From Primulina eburnea (lineage: Eukaryota; Streptophyta; Magnoliopsida; Lamiales; Gesneriaceae), in NCBI RefSeq assembly GCF_022965805.1, contig NC_133105.1, forward strand, positions 1,612,001-1,676,000: 64,000 bases of DNA. The letters are read 5' to 3'. Within the stretch, counting starts at the first letter, position 1; each line of letters starts with the position of its first letter. Below the pieces are notes generated by a model. That model saw nothing but the letters and a program-made list of their open reading frames with translations. It was not told where the DNA came from and made no database searches. The position numbers were made by a program, and so were the translations under genes. Positions 49,401 through 60,940 of the stretch are shown here, in pieces.

Positions 49401-52400
49401 GAACATACATCACTTCTTTCCTTCCACAAACAATCTCCAAGATGAATGAGCACAAGTTCATCATCTTTTGTTCTATTTGCAGTTATCATTGCTAAATTGT
49501 CCTCCCAGTCATCCAGCATGCCATTCGCGAGAAACTGAGTATTGCCAAAAATCATCACAGCAAAATTAGTCACCTCAAGGCTCAAGCTTAGGACAATTGC
49601 CTGTAAAGCTTAAACTAGAGAAAGAACTTAAGAAACAAAGACACGTTTTAAAAAAGACCTAGAAGTGAATATCTGACATATATAACACCGCAATAATCGC
49701 TTCACACAAAAGACCCTCCACGAAAATATTACAACAAAATGTAGCTACCCACAACTGTATTTAGCAGAGAATAAAGCATCTACCTGTGGTGGTTGCTGAG
49801 GCAAATTTGCCACACCAGCCATGCTACCAATGGTTGTGGTATCTGCAGAAAAGACATCAGCAGGTTGCCCAGCAATTAGCAGGCATAATGTCCGCAAAGG
49901 CGACCCTGCTACCAATTGTTGAAGTGCCATTTGCTTTACAGTTTCCACATAGAACTGCAGGGGTTTGTTTTCAATTACAAAGTTAAAAAGAAAAATGATA
50001 AATCAACGTGCCAAGAGAAGATTCAAACTGTTCAATTAATCACAAGGCGAGAGAGAGAGATATATATATATGAAACATCTTATATTGAAATACCTGATCA
50101 CCAAGTTGAGCAGCAAGAACAAGCGCAGGGCCCCATAACTGACCCTCTTTTGCACATTGCAGAGCTTCTTTCTTTCTTCCGAAAACTAGAAGGTTTTGAA
50201 TCTCAGCAGCAGTGGCCTAATTAATGAAGTGGTACTTATTAACAGATACATGCATTGCCCGAAAAAGTAATAAATGTCATTGGTAGGCCATGAAATACCT
50301 GCATTTGCCCTTCCGATGGCATTCGCTGCAAGCACTGGGCAACAGCACCATATTGACTACACTGCATGTCGTTTCTCTTTGCGGATGCAAAAAGCTTGGC
50401 AACAGCTGATTCAGGACCATCACTTTCCTATTATACCATTAAATAATAAATACAGAGCCAAAAAAATTGATTATACCTAGGACAAGGCAGAAATTAGGCG
50501 AAATTAAACTTGAAGCCTCAAGTAAACCAAGTTCAGTAGCTAAAGAATAAGCAATCTACCTTCGATGCAGCATCTGTACCATAGGGAGATCGGAGTTTTC
50601 CATAATACTGACAACCCAGTTTAAGCAGTGAGAGAAGTAACCTCAAATTTTCAGCCTTCCTATAGTCCATATCAGCAGATTCAGGGTTAGCTATTCTCTC
50701 TTCTACCCATTTGTTCAACTCCTTGATGCCAACACTTCCACCAGTAAGAGGACCCGGGGCAGCTTGCCTACAAAGAGCATTGAAATAATTGCAAACACCC
50801 ATTCCATTGTTTGATGTATAGTTTTCATTCACAACTTCTTGTAAGTTGAGAACCGATATGGAACCACTCGTAGTATTCTTCACAAAAATGGAAAAGTTTC
50901 AGCACAGAATATAAGTGAAGTTGAAGGGCAAAGAAGGAAAGTTCAAACACAGACCTGACTTCCGTAGTTAAAGTTTCCGGTAGAACTATTATCTTTCATC
51001 ACAATAAGCTTCCCACCAAAACCAAAACTAACCAAAGCATGCGGAGGACGACCTGCAGAAGACCTTCCAGCAGCAGAGGCGTATGAAGATTGAGTACCCT
51101 GAATCATTTGCTGAGAAAAACTGTTTGAATTCTGATTCCTGGTGCAGTCACTTGGGACACTATTTTGGCTATGTTGATTAATTCTTGAGTCATTGAACTG
51201 TTGACTTAAGTTTCTACCAGCAACAAAACCTTGTGTCCCAGGACGTACAAAAAAGTCATTTGGACCTTGTGCCACATTCTCATAATATGAACCTGTTACT
51301 CCGTGATGAAATGAATTCTGTGGGCTTCCTTGAGCAACTGGAGAAAAATTCGGTGTGTAGCTATTTATCATTTGTTCATTTCCGTATTGTGAAGTAGCTT
51401 CAACAGTACTTAATGTTTCAGGTTGCCACATTTTTGAGCTTTGCTGATTGTAGTCGCTGAACGACCCAGTCCAGCTATGTTCCTGGCCTTGGCTATTAAA
51501 TGCTTGATCTTGGTAACTATTACCTTGACTATGTGTACTATACATCCTCTGATCATTGTTCTGAGAAATTGTATTGGTTAATGCATACCCATCCTGATTC
51601 ACCTGGTCCTGAACTTTGGTCGCCGACCGAGTAGATGCTGTGTAGGACTCTAACGGGAACCATCCCTGAGCAACAGTATCGTAATACCAGTCCGGATATT
51701 GGGGATCAAAAACCATATGAGGAGGGTAACCATTGTTATCTTGAGAAGCCGGGTATGAGACTCCTGAGGTATCACTACTTACTTGTGAAGCCTGATTCCA
51801 ATTTGATGTGGCTTCTTTTGCATCACTCTGAGAAGGTTGATTCCAATTAGTAACACTCTCAATCTCACCACTCTCAGGCACAGTTCCAGCAACAGACTGA
51901 GCCGTTTGCTGGAGGTAAGAGATCTCAGCCTTACGATCAGATAATCCCCAAGTAGAAGATAAATTTGAGCCAACATGAGCTTGTGCACTTGCACCAGTAT
52001 CATAACCATCTACCTGATACCACTGTCCAGTACTCGGTTCATACTTCCAACCTGGATATGAATTCTCCCAGTACTGACTGCTATTTAAGTCCACCACATC
52101 CGTACTTTGATTCGCTGTTATATTAAAATCATTTCCCTCATTGTACTGCCCATGACTGTTATAATTTTCCATGTGAGCGGATTCATGCACTGGATTCCCA
52201 GTAGTAACATTTGGCCCAGTTTCCAAATTATCCCCCAAATTCCCCCATGCATCACCGGTGTTATCACCACCTAATTCGGTGAAAAAATCTGAGTATGACC
52301 CAAAGCCATTGCCATCATTCTTATTTGAATCAGAATGGAACGCACTCCAATCCATTTCTTTAACTCCTGGTGCTCCTGATTCACCACTGCTCTTGCTAAC

Positions 52401-52850
52401 CACAGTTTCATCTGAAAGACGCTCACCACTACTCTTACTCATAAATGTCTTATCGGAGGAAACTTCAGCAATCTCCTCCTCGGTCTTTGGTTCACCAATC
52501 AAATTACCAAACTCAAATGAATTCTCCGACAGTAATGGATTTTTACTAGACTCCAGAGTTCCCTCGTCTTCAATCTGTTTTGCTGTCTTTATATCAGCGC
52601 TTAAATTATCCACATTGTTACTGATACTATTGCTAGCATTATCATGACTTACATCACAACTATCATCAAACTCATTGATATTCAAATTCGAAAAAACCTT
52701 TGATTCATCAGATTCATTCCCATCTGAGAAAACACGGCCTGCAGACGTGGAAGTGATCCCAAGATCCACGTCATCGTCATCATTCACTAATTTATCAAAA
52801 AAATCCTCGTCTGTATTATCCTCCACCTGAAATGGAGGATTGGAAGCCAT
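46418..52850 (-). CDS. SEC16: protein transport protein SEC16 homologue (13 exons)
   Basis: SEC16 organises ER exit sites and COPII coat assembly; the Arabidopsis homologue is known as MAIGO5. Exons: 50955-52850, 50560-50877, 50299-50427, 50094-50216, 49784-49954, 49409-49534, 49171-49305, 48499-48626, 48313-48421, 47929-48243, 47666-47818, 47262-47560, 46418-46934; all in phase, 1,472 residues. The large first exon encodes an acidic disordered region (VEDNTDEDFFDKLVNDDDD) with two aromatic repeats, YPGWKYEPSTGQWYQ and YPDWYYDTVAQGW. The central part carries the conserved Sec16 domain that binds SEC13 (ALCRQAAPGPLTGG, ALQCAKEGQLWGPALVLAAQ, HLGDCLWKER). Near the C-terminus are KLGDTNKFYYDDKLKRWVEEG and ASWSGRLNDSFSPP. 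The ATG follows non-coding leader with a possible leader intron. The C-terminal exon boundaries are the safest; internal ones were set by phase. Confidence 0.95.
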
Positions 52851-53744
52851 TTACTCAAACCCTTACCTTCGAATCTACAAAATCGCAGCTCAAAAAAAAT
52901 CAAGTCCCTAAATGATTCGAGCTAACAACACTCAGATCCACCCACAAATCCACTAAATAAACCTTATCCAATCTGAATCAAGCAAGATCTAGGTTTTCCA
53001 CGTCACCCAAATTCATAAACCACGCAACGAAAAAAAACCCTTAAAATTGGGTAAATTTTTGCTCCAATAAAATCTAAAACAGGAGAGGGAAATTCATCAG
53101 CAGAGAAATTGGCTTACAGATCAACCAGAGAACATCTGAATCAGGAACAAACGTATAGATACACGTCTTTGTATGTATATATACATACATATGCAGAGAG
53201 CGAAAATGGAGAGAGAGACGAGAGTCAGTGCGAAAATAAGAAGACAAGACAAGACAAGCCCTTGATTTGGCTAAACAAACCACCCACCCACCCCCCACAC
53301 CTAAAAATAGTGGGTTTTATTCCAGGTAAATCAAGAAACCAAATTTTAAATTATATCATGTTCAAATAATATAAGAAATTTTATTTTTCCAATCTTTAAA
53401 AATACATAAATAAATAAAGCATGGCGTGTGTCACAACTGATTAAATTAAATTTAATATTGTCAAACTAAAAAGAACATTCAACTCTATGAGAGGGGAATT
53501 ATTGGATAGACTATCATGAATGCTTCTTTTAGTGGAGGTGGTGCACATTTAGGTGGCATCAATTCATGCATTACATATAGCAGTCGTCCATGCTTTATAT
53601 GTAGTGGGAAGATATGCTATTCGTATGTTCCGTAAAAAAACGGAAATTTTTAAAATAATAGAATCATGTTGTTAATTTGATAAACCCGATGGTGTGTGGT
53701 TTAGGTAAATTCTAAATTAAATCATGATTTCATATAGTTACGGT
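52851..53744. other. SEC16 leader and promoter region up to the hAT element
   Basis: Contains the SEC16 5'UTR (a GGTAAG just upstream of the ATG may be a leader intron donor) and AT-rich DNA. No gene seen. Confidence 0.5.
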
Positions 53745-54073
53745 TAGGCATGCTTATTTGTTCCACCGGGCCGGTTTCAGACCGGTTACTACCGGTTCTC
53801 GGTCTGGTGAGTTCGGAACCGGTCCGAACCGGTTCCCGTTCCAAGATGAAAAACTTGGAACCAATCCAAACCAAGACTGGTTCGGCTTCTAATAAATCGG
53901 TTTCGGTTCGGTTTAAACCGGTTCCGAACTCTAATTTATTATAATTTACTATATAATTAAAATTGGTAATATTAATGGACACTTTTTTATTTAGTATTTT
54001 GATTGCAAATAATTGTGATTACATAAAAAAAATTAACAGAATAACTTAAACATTTATTTTTACAATTGAACAT

Positions 54074-56200
54074 CTAAAATTTATCACGATTTATTAAAAT
54101 ATATTTGGAATATTTTGGATCTTCATCGGAACTTGAGCTTTGGAATTCGTCAATCGCCCAAGAGGTCCTATTCTTTTTTTCTGCTGCAAACCAATCTTGT
54201 AGGCACATTAGCATGGAAAATGTTTCTGGCTTTAAATTAGTTCTTTGGTCACCAATGATCCTTCCACATACTGAAAATGCTGATTCGGAAGCAACACTTG
54301 AACTTTGAATGGGTAGGACATCTCTTGCAATTGCAGATAACACTGGTAAAGTTTAGAATTTGCTTTCCACCAATCAAGAACATCGAAATTATCTGTAGTC
54401 TCAATAAATTGACTTAGATAAATTTGGATCTCATTGTAATTGGTTGTTGTCACCGATTTTCCTTTGAACTTTTGTCGTTTCAAACTTTGAAAGAAGTTCA
54501 GTGCTCCACTTTTGCTCTTATATGTCGGCATCTCCTCCGGCTGCGCATTCGGTTCATCACATTGTTCACTAGCATACAAATCAAACAATTCTTGGAGAGA
54601 ATGCATGATTGACTTCTTTTGATCGTCAACATTCTTCCCAAGAAATTTAGCATGATATTCAAAAAACACGTCTAATCCTCCTTGATTTTGAGTAGGATCA
54701 AATAATGTTGCTAAACCATGCACAATTGGGATAGTTTCCCAATATTTTAAAATTTTGTTTTTCACATTTGAAACAAAATCACGCATAACAGAATCATCGC
54801 GATATTCAATAAATTTATAAAACATATTGAAAAGCAAAGGTAGAAACATGGTTGAAGAAGGGTAGTTAATGCCAGAAAATTTTTCGGTTGCTTCTTTAAA
54901 AATTTCTAACAAAGAAACACATTTACTCAAAATATTCCAATCATCGTCATTTAGCATTAAAGATTGTGTTGTAATATTATTATAATATAGAATAACTAAA
55001 TCTTGAAAACGTAATAAAGTATGAAGCAAGTGATACAAAGAATTCCATCTAGTTTCAATAGGAAGAGGAAATTTTTTAAATTTAATTCCGGTTGATTCGA
55101 CTAGTGTCTTCCAGTCACGTCCATATCTTCTTTCACGTAATAATTTCTCACATAATTTGAATTTTTCTATTACAGTGGACATTTGTTCATCACAGACACA
55201 TTTAACACATAAGTTGATAATATAACACGCACATCTAACATGAAGCAAATTACCTTTTAAAATTGATTTTAGTAAAACTTTAAGATATTTAATTGCAAGA
55301 GTATTGGTACTCGCATTATCTAACGTTATCGACATTATTTTATTTTGTATGTCATAAATCTTAACAACATTTAAAACATATCTGGCTATAGTGTATGCGT
55401 TGTGAAACGATTCTAAATGATCTAACGCTAAAATTCTTTTTTGCATAGTCCAAGTTTCGTCAATCCAATGACATGTAACAACAAGATATGATTTATATTT
55501 TAAATTAGTCTAAATATCAGTTGTTAAACTAACTCTACAAGAAATATTGGAAAGATGCGATTTTAGTGTTTCTTTATATTCTTTGTAAATATCAAAACAA
55601 TATTTCTTAAGTGTGTGCCAAGAAATATTGTGAAAACCAGGTTGAATAGTACTAGTAAATTCAACAAAACCTTCTTGTTCAGCTATTATAAAAGGTTGAC
55701 AACATTTGGTAACAAACTTTACGATGGCTTTTCGAGAAATTTCTTTTGTAATTGTAAAAGCTTTACCACTAAAAGGATTAATTTGTTGTTGTATTGGTTC
55801 CCTACCGAATGGTTGTAGCGTATCAGGGTCAAGTTTACGTACCTTAACTAAATGTTTTTTCAAAGTACCGGTACCACCGGAACCACCACCCGTTTTGTAA
55901 GAATACATCGTTTTACAAATTTTTACAAACGGCAAAGGAGTTATTCGTACCTTGTTGTTCAATATCAATGTGATCCCAAACTTTGCTTCGCTTTGCACGG
56001 GCTGTCGTCGTGCTCGTTGACATTGTGTTGCTTGCTCGAGTAGACGATGACGTCCCTACATCTTTGTTGGAGAGTTGAATGACTTCTTCATCCTCGTGGC
56101 CAGGTTCGACTTTATCAAAGTCGGGGATGTAGCCAAAATGTTCACCAAAGTCGGGAGCGTATTCGCAACCACCACGACGACGGTTTGAATATGATGTCAT
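54074..56200 (-). pseudogene. hAT transposase, broken by at least three lesions
   Basis: The frame begins MTSYSNRRRGG and enters a BED zinc finger (SKVWDHID, then ICKTMYSYKTGG and GTLKKHL). An extra base in the T run at 55920-55924 (A run on the coding strand) breaks the finger. Further on, RVSLTTDI is followed by an in-frame TAG (complement of 55510-55512) at the place where the family has Trp after the catalytic-region Asp. The frame then stays open (WIDETWTMQKRILALDHL, TLDNASTNT, HVRCACYIINL, ETRWNSLYHLL). A second frameshift near 54341-54356 separates the C-terminal dimerisation region (SSSVASESAFSVCGRIIGD). Otherwise the protein is well preserved, indicating fairly recent decay or mobilisation in trans. 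It is a transposon gene, not a host gene. Confidence 0.9.
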
Positions 56201-56509
56201 TGAAATTCGAATTATTTATTTGAGTAAATTGCGAAATAATAAATAAATAACAATAAAAATAATACGGATTATAGATCAAATTATAACACAATTATTGAAT
56301 ATATTTGGAGAAATGATAGCAAAGAAATATATCGATTGTAGAGAAATGAGAAGTTGAGAGAAAATTGATATGTGAAATATAAAAAATGACTTGTATTTAT
56401 AGATGATTTTGAGGGTAAAATAAAAAAAATAATTGTAATTTGGCCCCCAATTTGAAAAAAAAATGACACATTTCAGTAGCCGTTGTGCCAACGGCTGCTG
56501 CATTTGGCA

Positions 56510-56553
56510 GCCTTTGGGCCAACGGTTGCAAATGCAACCATTGGCCCAAAGGC
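56510..56553 (-). repeat. long hairpin inside the hAT element
   Basis: GCCTTTGGGCCAA pairs perfectly with TTGGCCCAAAGGC, and the inner GGTTGCA with TGCAACC, with one mismatched pair and a loop of two A. It lies about 310 bp upstream of the transposase ATG. Confidence 0.9.
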
Positions 56554-56711
56554 CTTTTTTTTATTATTATTTTTAAATAAATTCAGTTACTGGGAGTACT
56601 GACGATCAACTGCAATCTAATTGTGTGAGTGAAAAAAGAATTTAAAATGGCCGAAACCGGTCCGTTAAGCATGCCTAGTTACTGTATGCTGCTATATTTA
56701 TATAAATATAC

Positions 56712-56714
<3 letters not shown>

Positions 56715-56753
<39 letters not shown>

Positions 56754-56765
56754 ATATATAATAAT
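56715..56765. repeat. (TA)n microsatellite
   Basis: Nearly uninterrupted TA dinucleotides, broken once by ATT. Confidence 0.9.
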
Positions 56766-56845
56766 CTTTTAGTATTGATAGTCCTTTGGTTTTTATTGTA
56801 TATATTAATTTCAGAAATATTGTATGTATAATAGTATAATTGTAT

Positions 56846-56912
56846 AAAGAACCCAAATAAGAGAATTGTCTCACAAAATATGACTCATGTGACCGTCTCA
56901 CACAATTTTTTC
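56846..56912 (-). mobile_element. MITE family 1, copy E (fragment)
   Basis: Only one end of the family is present: CCCAAATAAGAGAATTGTCT, then GTGACCGTCTCACACAATTT. Confidence 0.6.
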
Positions 56913-57014
56913 CTTCTTGAAAACTTCTTACAAAAACTCGAATACAACTTGTTTTTTCGAAAGGGCATACTAAGGGTTTGGAAGTGGGGATGATATTTAG
57001 AAGTAGGAGAATGT

Positions 57015-57067
<53 letters not shown>
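57015..57067. repeat. (AT)n microsatellite
   Basis: About 25 uninterrupted AT units, seen directly. Confidence 0.92.
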
Positions 57068-57072
<5 letters not shown>

Positions 57073-57536
57073 ATATACATATATGTATATACATGCACTC
57101 GTTAATTAATTTCATTTCCATCGACTCCGACCCTATAAAGCTCTTTCTAGAGATTTTGGTCTAATTCATGGCATTTCCATAATGTAAAGATTTTAGATTA
57201 TGGATATGGATGATTAAATCACTCTAAGAATTTACACTTTAGTATATGAGTTGTTATTATTATTATTTAATCGATAATAAATCAAAAAATATATTACTCA
57301 AAAAAAAAAATAGAAATATAAAAACTTTGAAAATAGCAAGACGAACATACATCAATTATTCATACGATAGAATCGAAGGAAGCCAGTGGAGCTATAATCT
57401 CCATCTATATATTATAGTTTTTTCTTGCAAATCCGTATATATATTGAATATATCCAAAGATAAAATTTCACCCGGCCTCTTTAATTGTTTTAGGCTCGAC
57501 TCTCGTAGGAAATTCACTCAGTTTCAAGCATATTTG

Positions 57537-58421
57537 CTAACGTATATTGGTAAAAGAAGCGATCCCCACCTGTAACCACCTATCCAACTTAACATCTCCT
57601 AATTCACTTAGCTTTCTAAGCTTACTCTCAGTACATGAATTTTCTTCGTTCCGGGCATCCATGGCCTTGATTCTATGCTCTTGATCACGTTTTGTCGTAT
57701 CGGCATCTTTTCGACGACCAAGCTGGGGAATTGGAAAGTTAAGATTGAGATCAATAAGGTGATCGTTATATGTTTTGTAAACTCGCTGGTCATGACTATA
57801 CGCAAAATCATGGAGATCTGGGATGAAAGAATTTCCCGATGAAATGGAAGTGAGCCAATGACACCGTTTGTGCCCGCCTAAGGCCTGCCCCGATGAGAAA
57901 ACTCGACGGCAAATTGTACATTCGTGCATCTTGAGTGTCTTTCTTGCGGAGGAGTTGGACGTGGGTGGAGTGACAGTCGTCGTCTCTGATTGCGTCAAGA
58001 ATTCACAATCTTCTTGGATCGAATCTTGGTCGACATTTCCTAGAACAGAATTGGATGCAAAACAACCTTTAACTCTCTTGTGACTCGCTCTATGTCCCCC
58101 CAATGCTTGGTGGGAACTGAAGACTTTCTCGCAAGATTTGCACTGGAACGTGACATTGATCTCCGTTTCTTTAGCCTTGCTTTCCTCCTTATCATTACCA
58201 GAAAAGGAAAAAGATTTGTTAGACAACATCACCAAACAATTTGCCAGATCTTCTTCTTCACTCGTCTTATCCGAGGATGACTTCTTGAAGTCATCTGCAC
58301 TTGCTTCGTAGCACATTAAACGATCCGTTTTGGCTCGGAGGAAATACGAATGCTTGTTACCTTCATGTTTGATCTTGAAGTTTTGATCCCCACTATGGGG
58401 TGGATTATTTAGAACACTCAT
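57537..58421 (-). CDS. C2H2 zinc finger protein with EAR motif (ZAT-type)
   Basis: A 294-residue single-exon gene of the plant C1-class C2H2 family. Two zinc fingers of the plant-specific type are visible: FQCKSCEKVFSSHQALGGH (about 92-110, last His at 114) and HECTICRRVFSSGQALGGH (about 166-184, last His at 188), both with intact QALGGH. An L-box-like segment (EEEDLANCLVMLS, about 55-67) precedes them. A repressor motif of the EAR type (LIDLNLNF, about 212-219) follows. This arrangement is typical of ZAT stress or development repressors, but two fingers with wide spacing cannot name a specific orthologue. A TATA-like tract (CTATATATATAAATAC) lies about 110 bp upstream. Confidence 0.92.
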   Translation of the reverse strand: MSVLNNPPHSGDQNFKIKHEGNKHSYFLRAKTDRLMCYEASADDFKKSSSDKTSEEEDLANCLVMLSNKSFSFSGNDKEESKAKETEINVTFQCKSCEKVFSSHQALGGHRASHKRVKGCFASNSVLGNVDQDSIQEDCEFLTQSETTTVTPPTSNSSARKTLKMHECTICRRVFSSGQALGGHKRCHWLTSISSGNSFIPDLHDFAYSHDQRVYKTYNDHLIDLNLNFPIPQLGRRKDADTTKRDQEHRIKAMDARNEENSCTESKLRKLSELGDVKLDRWLQVGIASFTNIR

Positions 58422-58527
58422 TTCTTGTCTCTTTTACTCACTATTTTACACCATATATTTTTACTACAATGTGACACTCTATTATCATATCAGAAAGAAC
58501 ACCAAATCGATGAGGATTAGAGATATG

Positions 58528-58543
58528 TATTTATATATATAGA
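58528..58543 (-). promoter_or_regulatory. TATA-like box of the zinc finger gene
   Basis: TATATATATAAATA on the coding strand about 110 bp before the ATG. Confidence 0.4.
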
Positions 58544-59907
58544 TATAATGTGTGAAAGCGCTTTGTATCTTGAAAAGTTCTTGCATACGCTGAATGGGGA
58601 AACATGTCCAAATGATGCCATGTAGTAAAAGTTTGCTGATATGGCATAATCTTCACCATTGGTGTTTCACATTGGACTCATACAAGTGAAGATTTATTGT
58701 TTTTTTTCCTTCCTACAATACTTGTAAGAATAGATCGAGGGGAAGTCCTAGTTTATAGTTGAAGTTTGTTACTTGTGGATGAGAGGGATAGATTCAGAGA
58801 GTTGGCTTAAAAAGTGAAGGTGGGTAAATATGTGACAAGTGGACAAGTTTTTGTGGTCGAGAGATTATATCTATTAATTGTGGTTTCTTAAGGATTTACA
58901 CACACATATTTATAATTTGGCTTTGTATTATAAATTATTGTTTTATTTTTATTTTTTTTTAATTTTACAAACCTACAATACTTATTTTTTAATTATTCTT
59001 TTGATCTTTTAAGTTTTAAGACAGTGTTCACTTTTACAAGAATATTTATCTTCAACTCTTTAAATTTTTTCTCTAGGAGTAATTTTTATTTTTTTTGGGG
59101 GGACACAAACATATAAGTAATTTTCTTCGTTAAATCGTTTTCCATATACTCGTATCATCATCACTAAAAACATTGCTATTTCTGCGAATTATGTAATTGG
59201 CCAGTTCCTTAACTAGCTAGTATAGGTATTTATTCCACCACAACTTCATAGACTTATGAACTAACAAAGAATTACATTAACCGTTGTAGAAATAAGTATC
59301 ATGATTTGGCAAATGTTAATAAAAATTAAATTTAAAAATATTAAGCCAGAAGTTCGAGATCATCTAGGTTTAATAATTTCAAGTATTATTTCGTTTATTT
59401 ATTATGAAAATCCTAACTCGTATTCAATTAATTGATATGACAATTTATTTCAAAATGAGTGTACAATTTTATTTGAACAAAGATAAATAGTCTTGTAACT
59501 TGTTAAGCATGATGCTAGGAATTCGAATGTACTCGGGAGAAGACACAAAAATCCAACTACGTGAAAAAAGAAACTAAGATTTAAACCAAAAATGTGTGCT
59601 GCCACGCAGGAAACAAGATACCTCAAGCCATTCAAATAGGGCCGAATTTATTAATTCCGATAAAACTCAAAATCAACCATTCTGCCTTCGGAACTTAAAC
59701 CGATTGTTTAAAGATCAACTCCAAGTATGTGCTGGAATTTATAGAAGAACCGCCTTTTCCAACTCATACGAGAATAATCTCTGACAATTTGCCAACCAAG
59801 TTACCTTGGAACCGACAGACCTAGCTCTAAGACAAGAAGAAAACAAGGAACTAGTATCAGAAAGTGGACAAACATTCTATCCGAATACCTAAACCAAACA
59901 AACAGAT

Positions 59908-59982
<75 letters not shown>

Positions 59983-60600
59983 TGACTCAATAATGACACT
60001 GATGCTTGTTAAATAAAAAAGAATAAAATTGGGACCAGCGAAACATAATCAGAAGATTCCAGTAGATTAACATATCAACCATGTGACTGTAGAAATGCTT
60101 AGTTCATCGACGTCTTATCAAGTATAAAAGAAACTATAGGTGTTGAAAATGTATCAAAATGAACTTCACGAGAGATCACTGAGCCACACCTCTGAAAGTT
60201 TTATCACGTTCCATCAGTTTCATCTGGAGAAAGGAAACTATTGTCATCACAAGAATCAAGCCAACCAATGCCACGATCACTCAAAGCAGAACATTATGAA
60301 ACCAAATCCATTCGTAATCATTACCACATATAAAGGGTATCAAAATAGTCACGGAAAATGATGGCATCATTGCTTTCCAATTAGCTATTTCGATAATAGT
60401 AGGTACGCATGATAATAGAGTAATCATACATGATCAGCACAGATGGAATATCTAAGGCAAAACCTACCCACCAAATTATTTTACTTCTTAAGGAATTCAC
60501 ACTTACTTACGTGTGATCAACTCCACACAAAAGAACATGTCCTCATAAAATATCTATAGAATCCAAAATGTAATTCGGTAACAGAATTATTTTACTTTAT
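58544..60600. other. intergenic region with microsatellite
   Basis: About 2 kb of AT-rich DNA upstream of the zinc finger gene. Short open frames (for example around 59600-59780) have no recognisable domain. A long TA tract is the only clear feature. Confidence 0.6.
59911..59980. repeat. (TA)n microsatellite, about 35 units
   Basis: Uninterrupted TA over about 70 bp. Confidence 0.95.
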
Positions 60601-60940
60601 CTATTAATAAAGTAAAAGTGTTACATAAGTGGACTAGAAGTCCACTGACATCTAGTTTCACATCAGAGAATAAAACTTAATAATCTAGCAATACACATAT
60701 TCCCAATTTCTCATCAAATCAAATAAGGAGACATTGGTGAAATCTTTGTGGTTTCCAATCCACAAAGTCATGTTGATCTTGATTTTTTCCCAGCATCGAT
60801 CTGAATTTGCTTCAATATCTTCAAAGATTCGTCGATTTCTTTCTAACCAAACTGTCCAACAAATGCAGTGAACCACAGTTTGCCAAAAATTTTTTCCTCT
60901 ATTACCGTTCGGCTGTCCTAAATCCAAATTGAATAGCTGG
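60600..60940 (-). mobile_element. LINE (L1-type) 3' remnant
   Basis: On the minus strand the frame ending at 60685 reads FWQTVVHCICWTVWLERNRR followed by IFED, the C-terminal zinc-binding region found at the end of plant L1 reverse transcriptases. After the stop comes a short 3' tail with CTAGATGTCAGTGGACTTCT and ATGTAACACTTTTACTTTAT, resembling plant LINE 3'UTRs. The rest of the element is absent. Confidence 0.8.

Larger units (their letters stand above)
53745..56677 (-). mobile_element. hAT superfamily DNA transposon, complete ends, inactive
   Basis: Both ends read TAGGCATGCTTA towards the interior (12-bp perfect terminal inverted repeats). They are flanked by GTTACGGT (53737-53744) and GTTACTGT (56678-56685), an 8-bp target duplication with one mismatch, as expected for hAT. 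The interior carries a BED finger/hAT transposase on the minus strand. The left subterminal region (53765-53930) is packed with ACCGGTT-type motifs in both orientations, probably transposase binding sites. A long hairpin lies near the right end. Size 2,933 bp. Confidence 0.93.
56678..57536. other. intergenic, hAT edge to zinc finger gene 3' end
   Basis: Contains two TA microsatellites and a MITE fragment; no gene seen. Confidence 0.6.

Noticed and set aside
52258..52647. 129-codon frame opposite SEC16 exon 1
   Set aside because: Shadow frame; Leu/Ser-rich because of the acidic SEC16 codons opposite.
56885..57121. minus-strand frame rich in Tyr and Ile
   Set aside because: It is a translation of an AT microsatellite.
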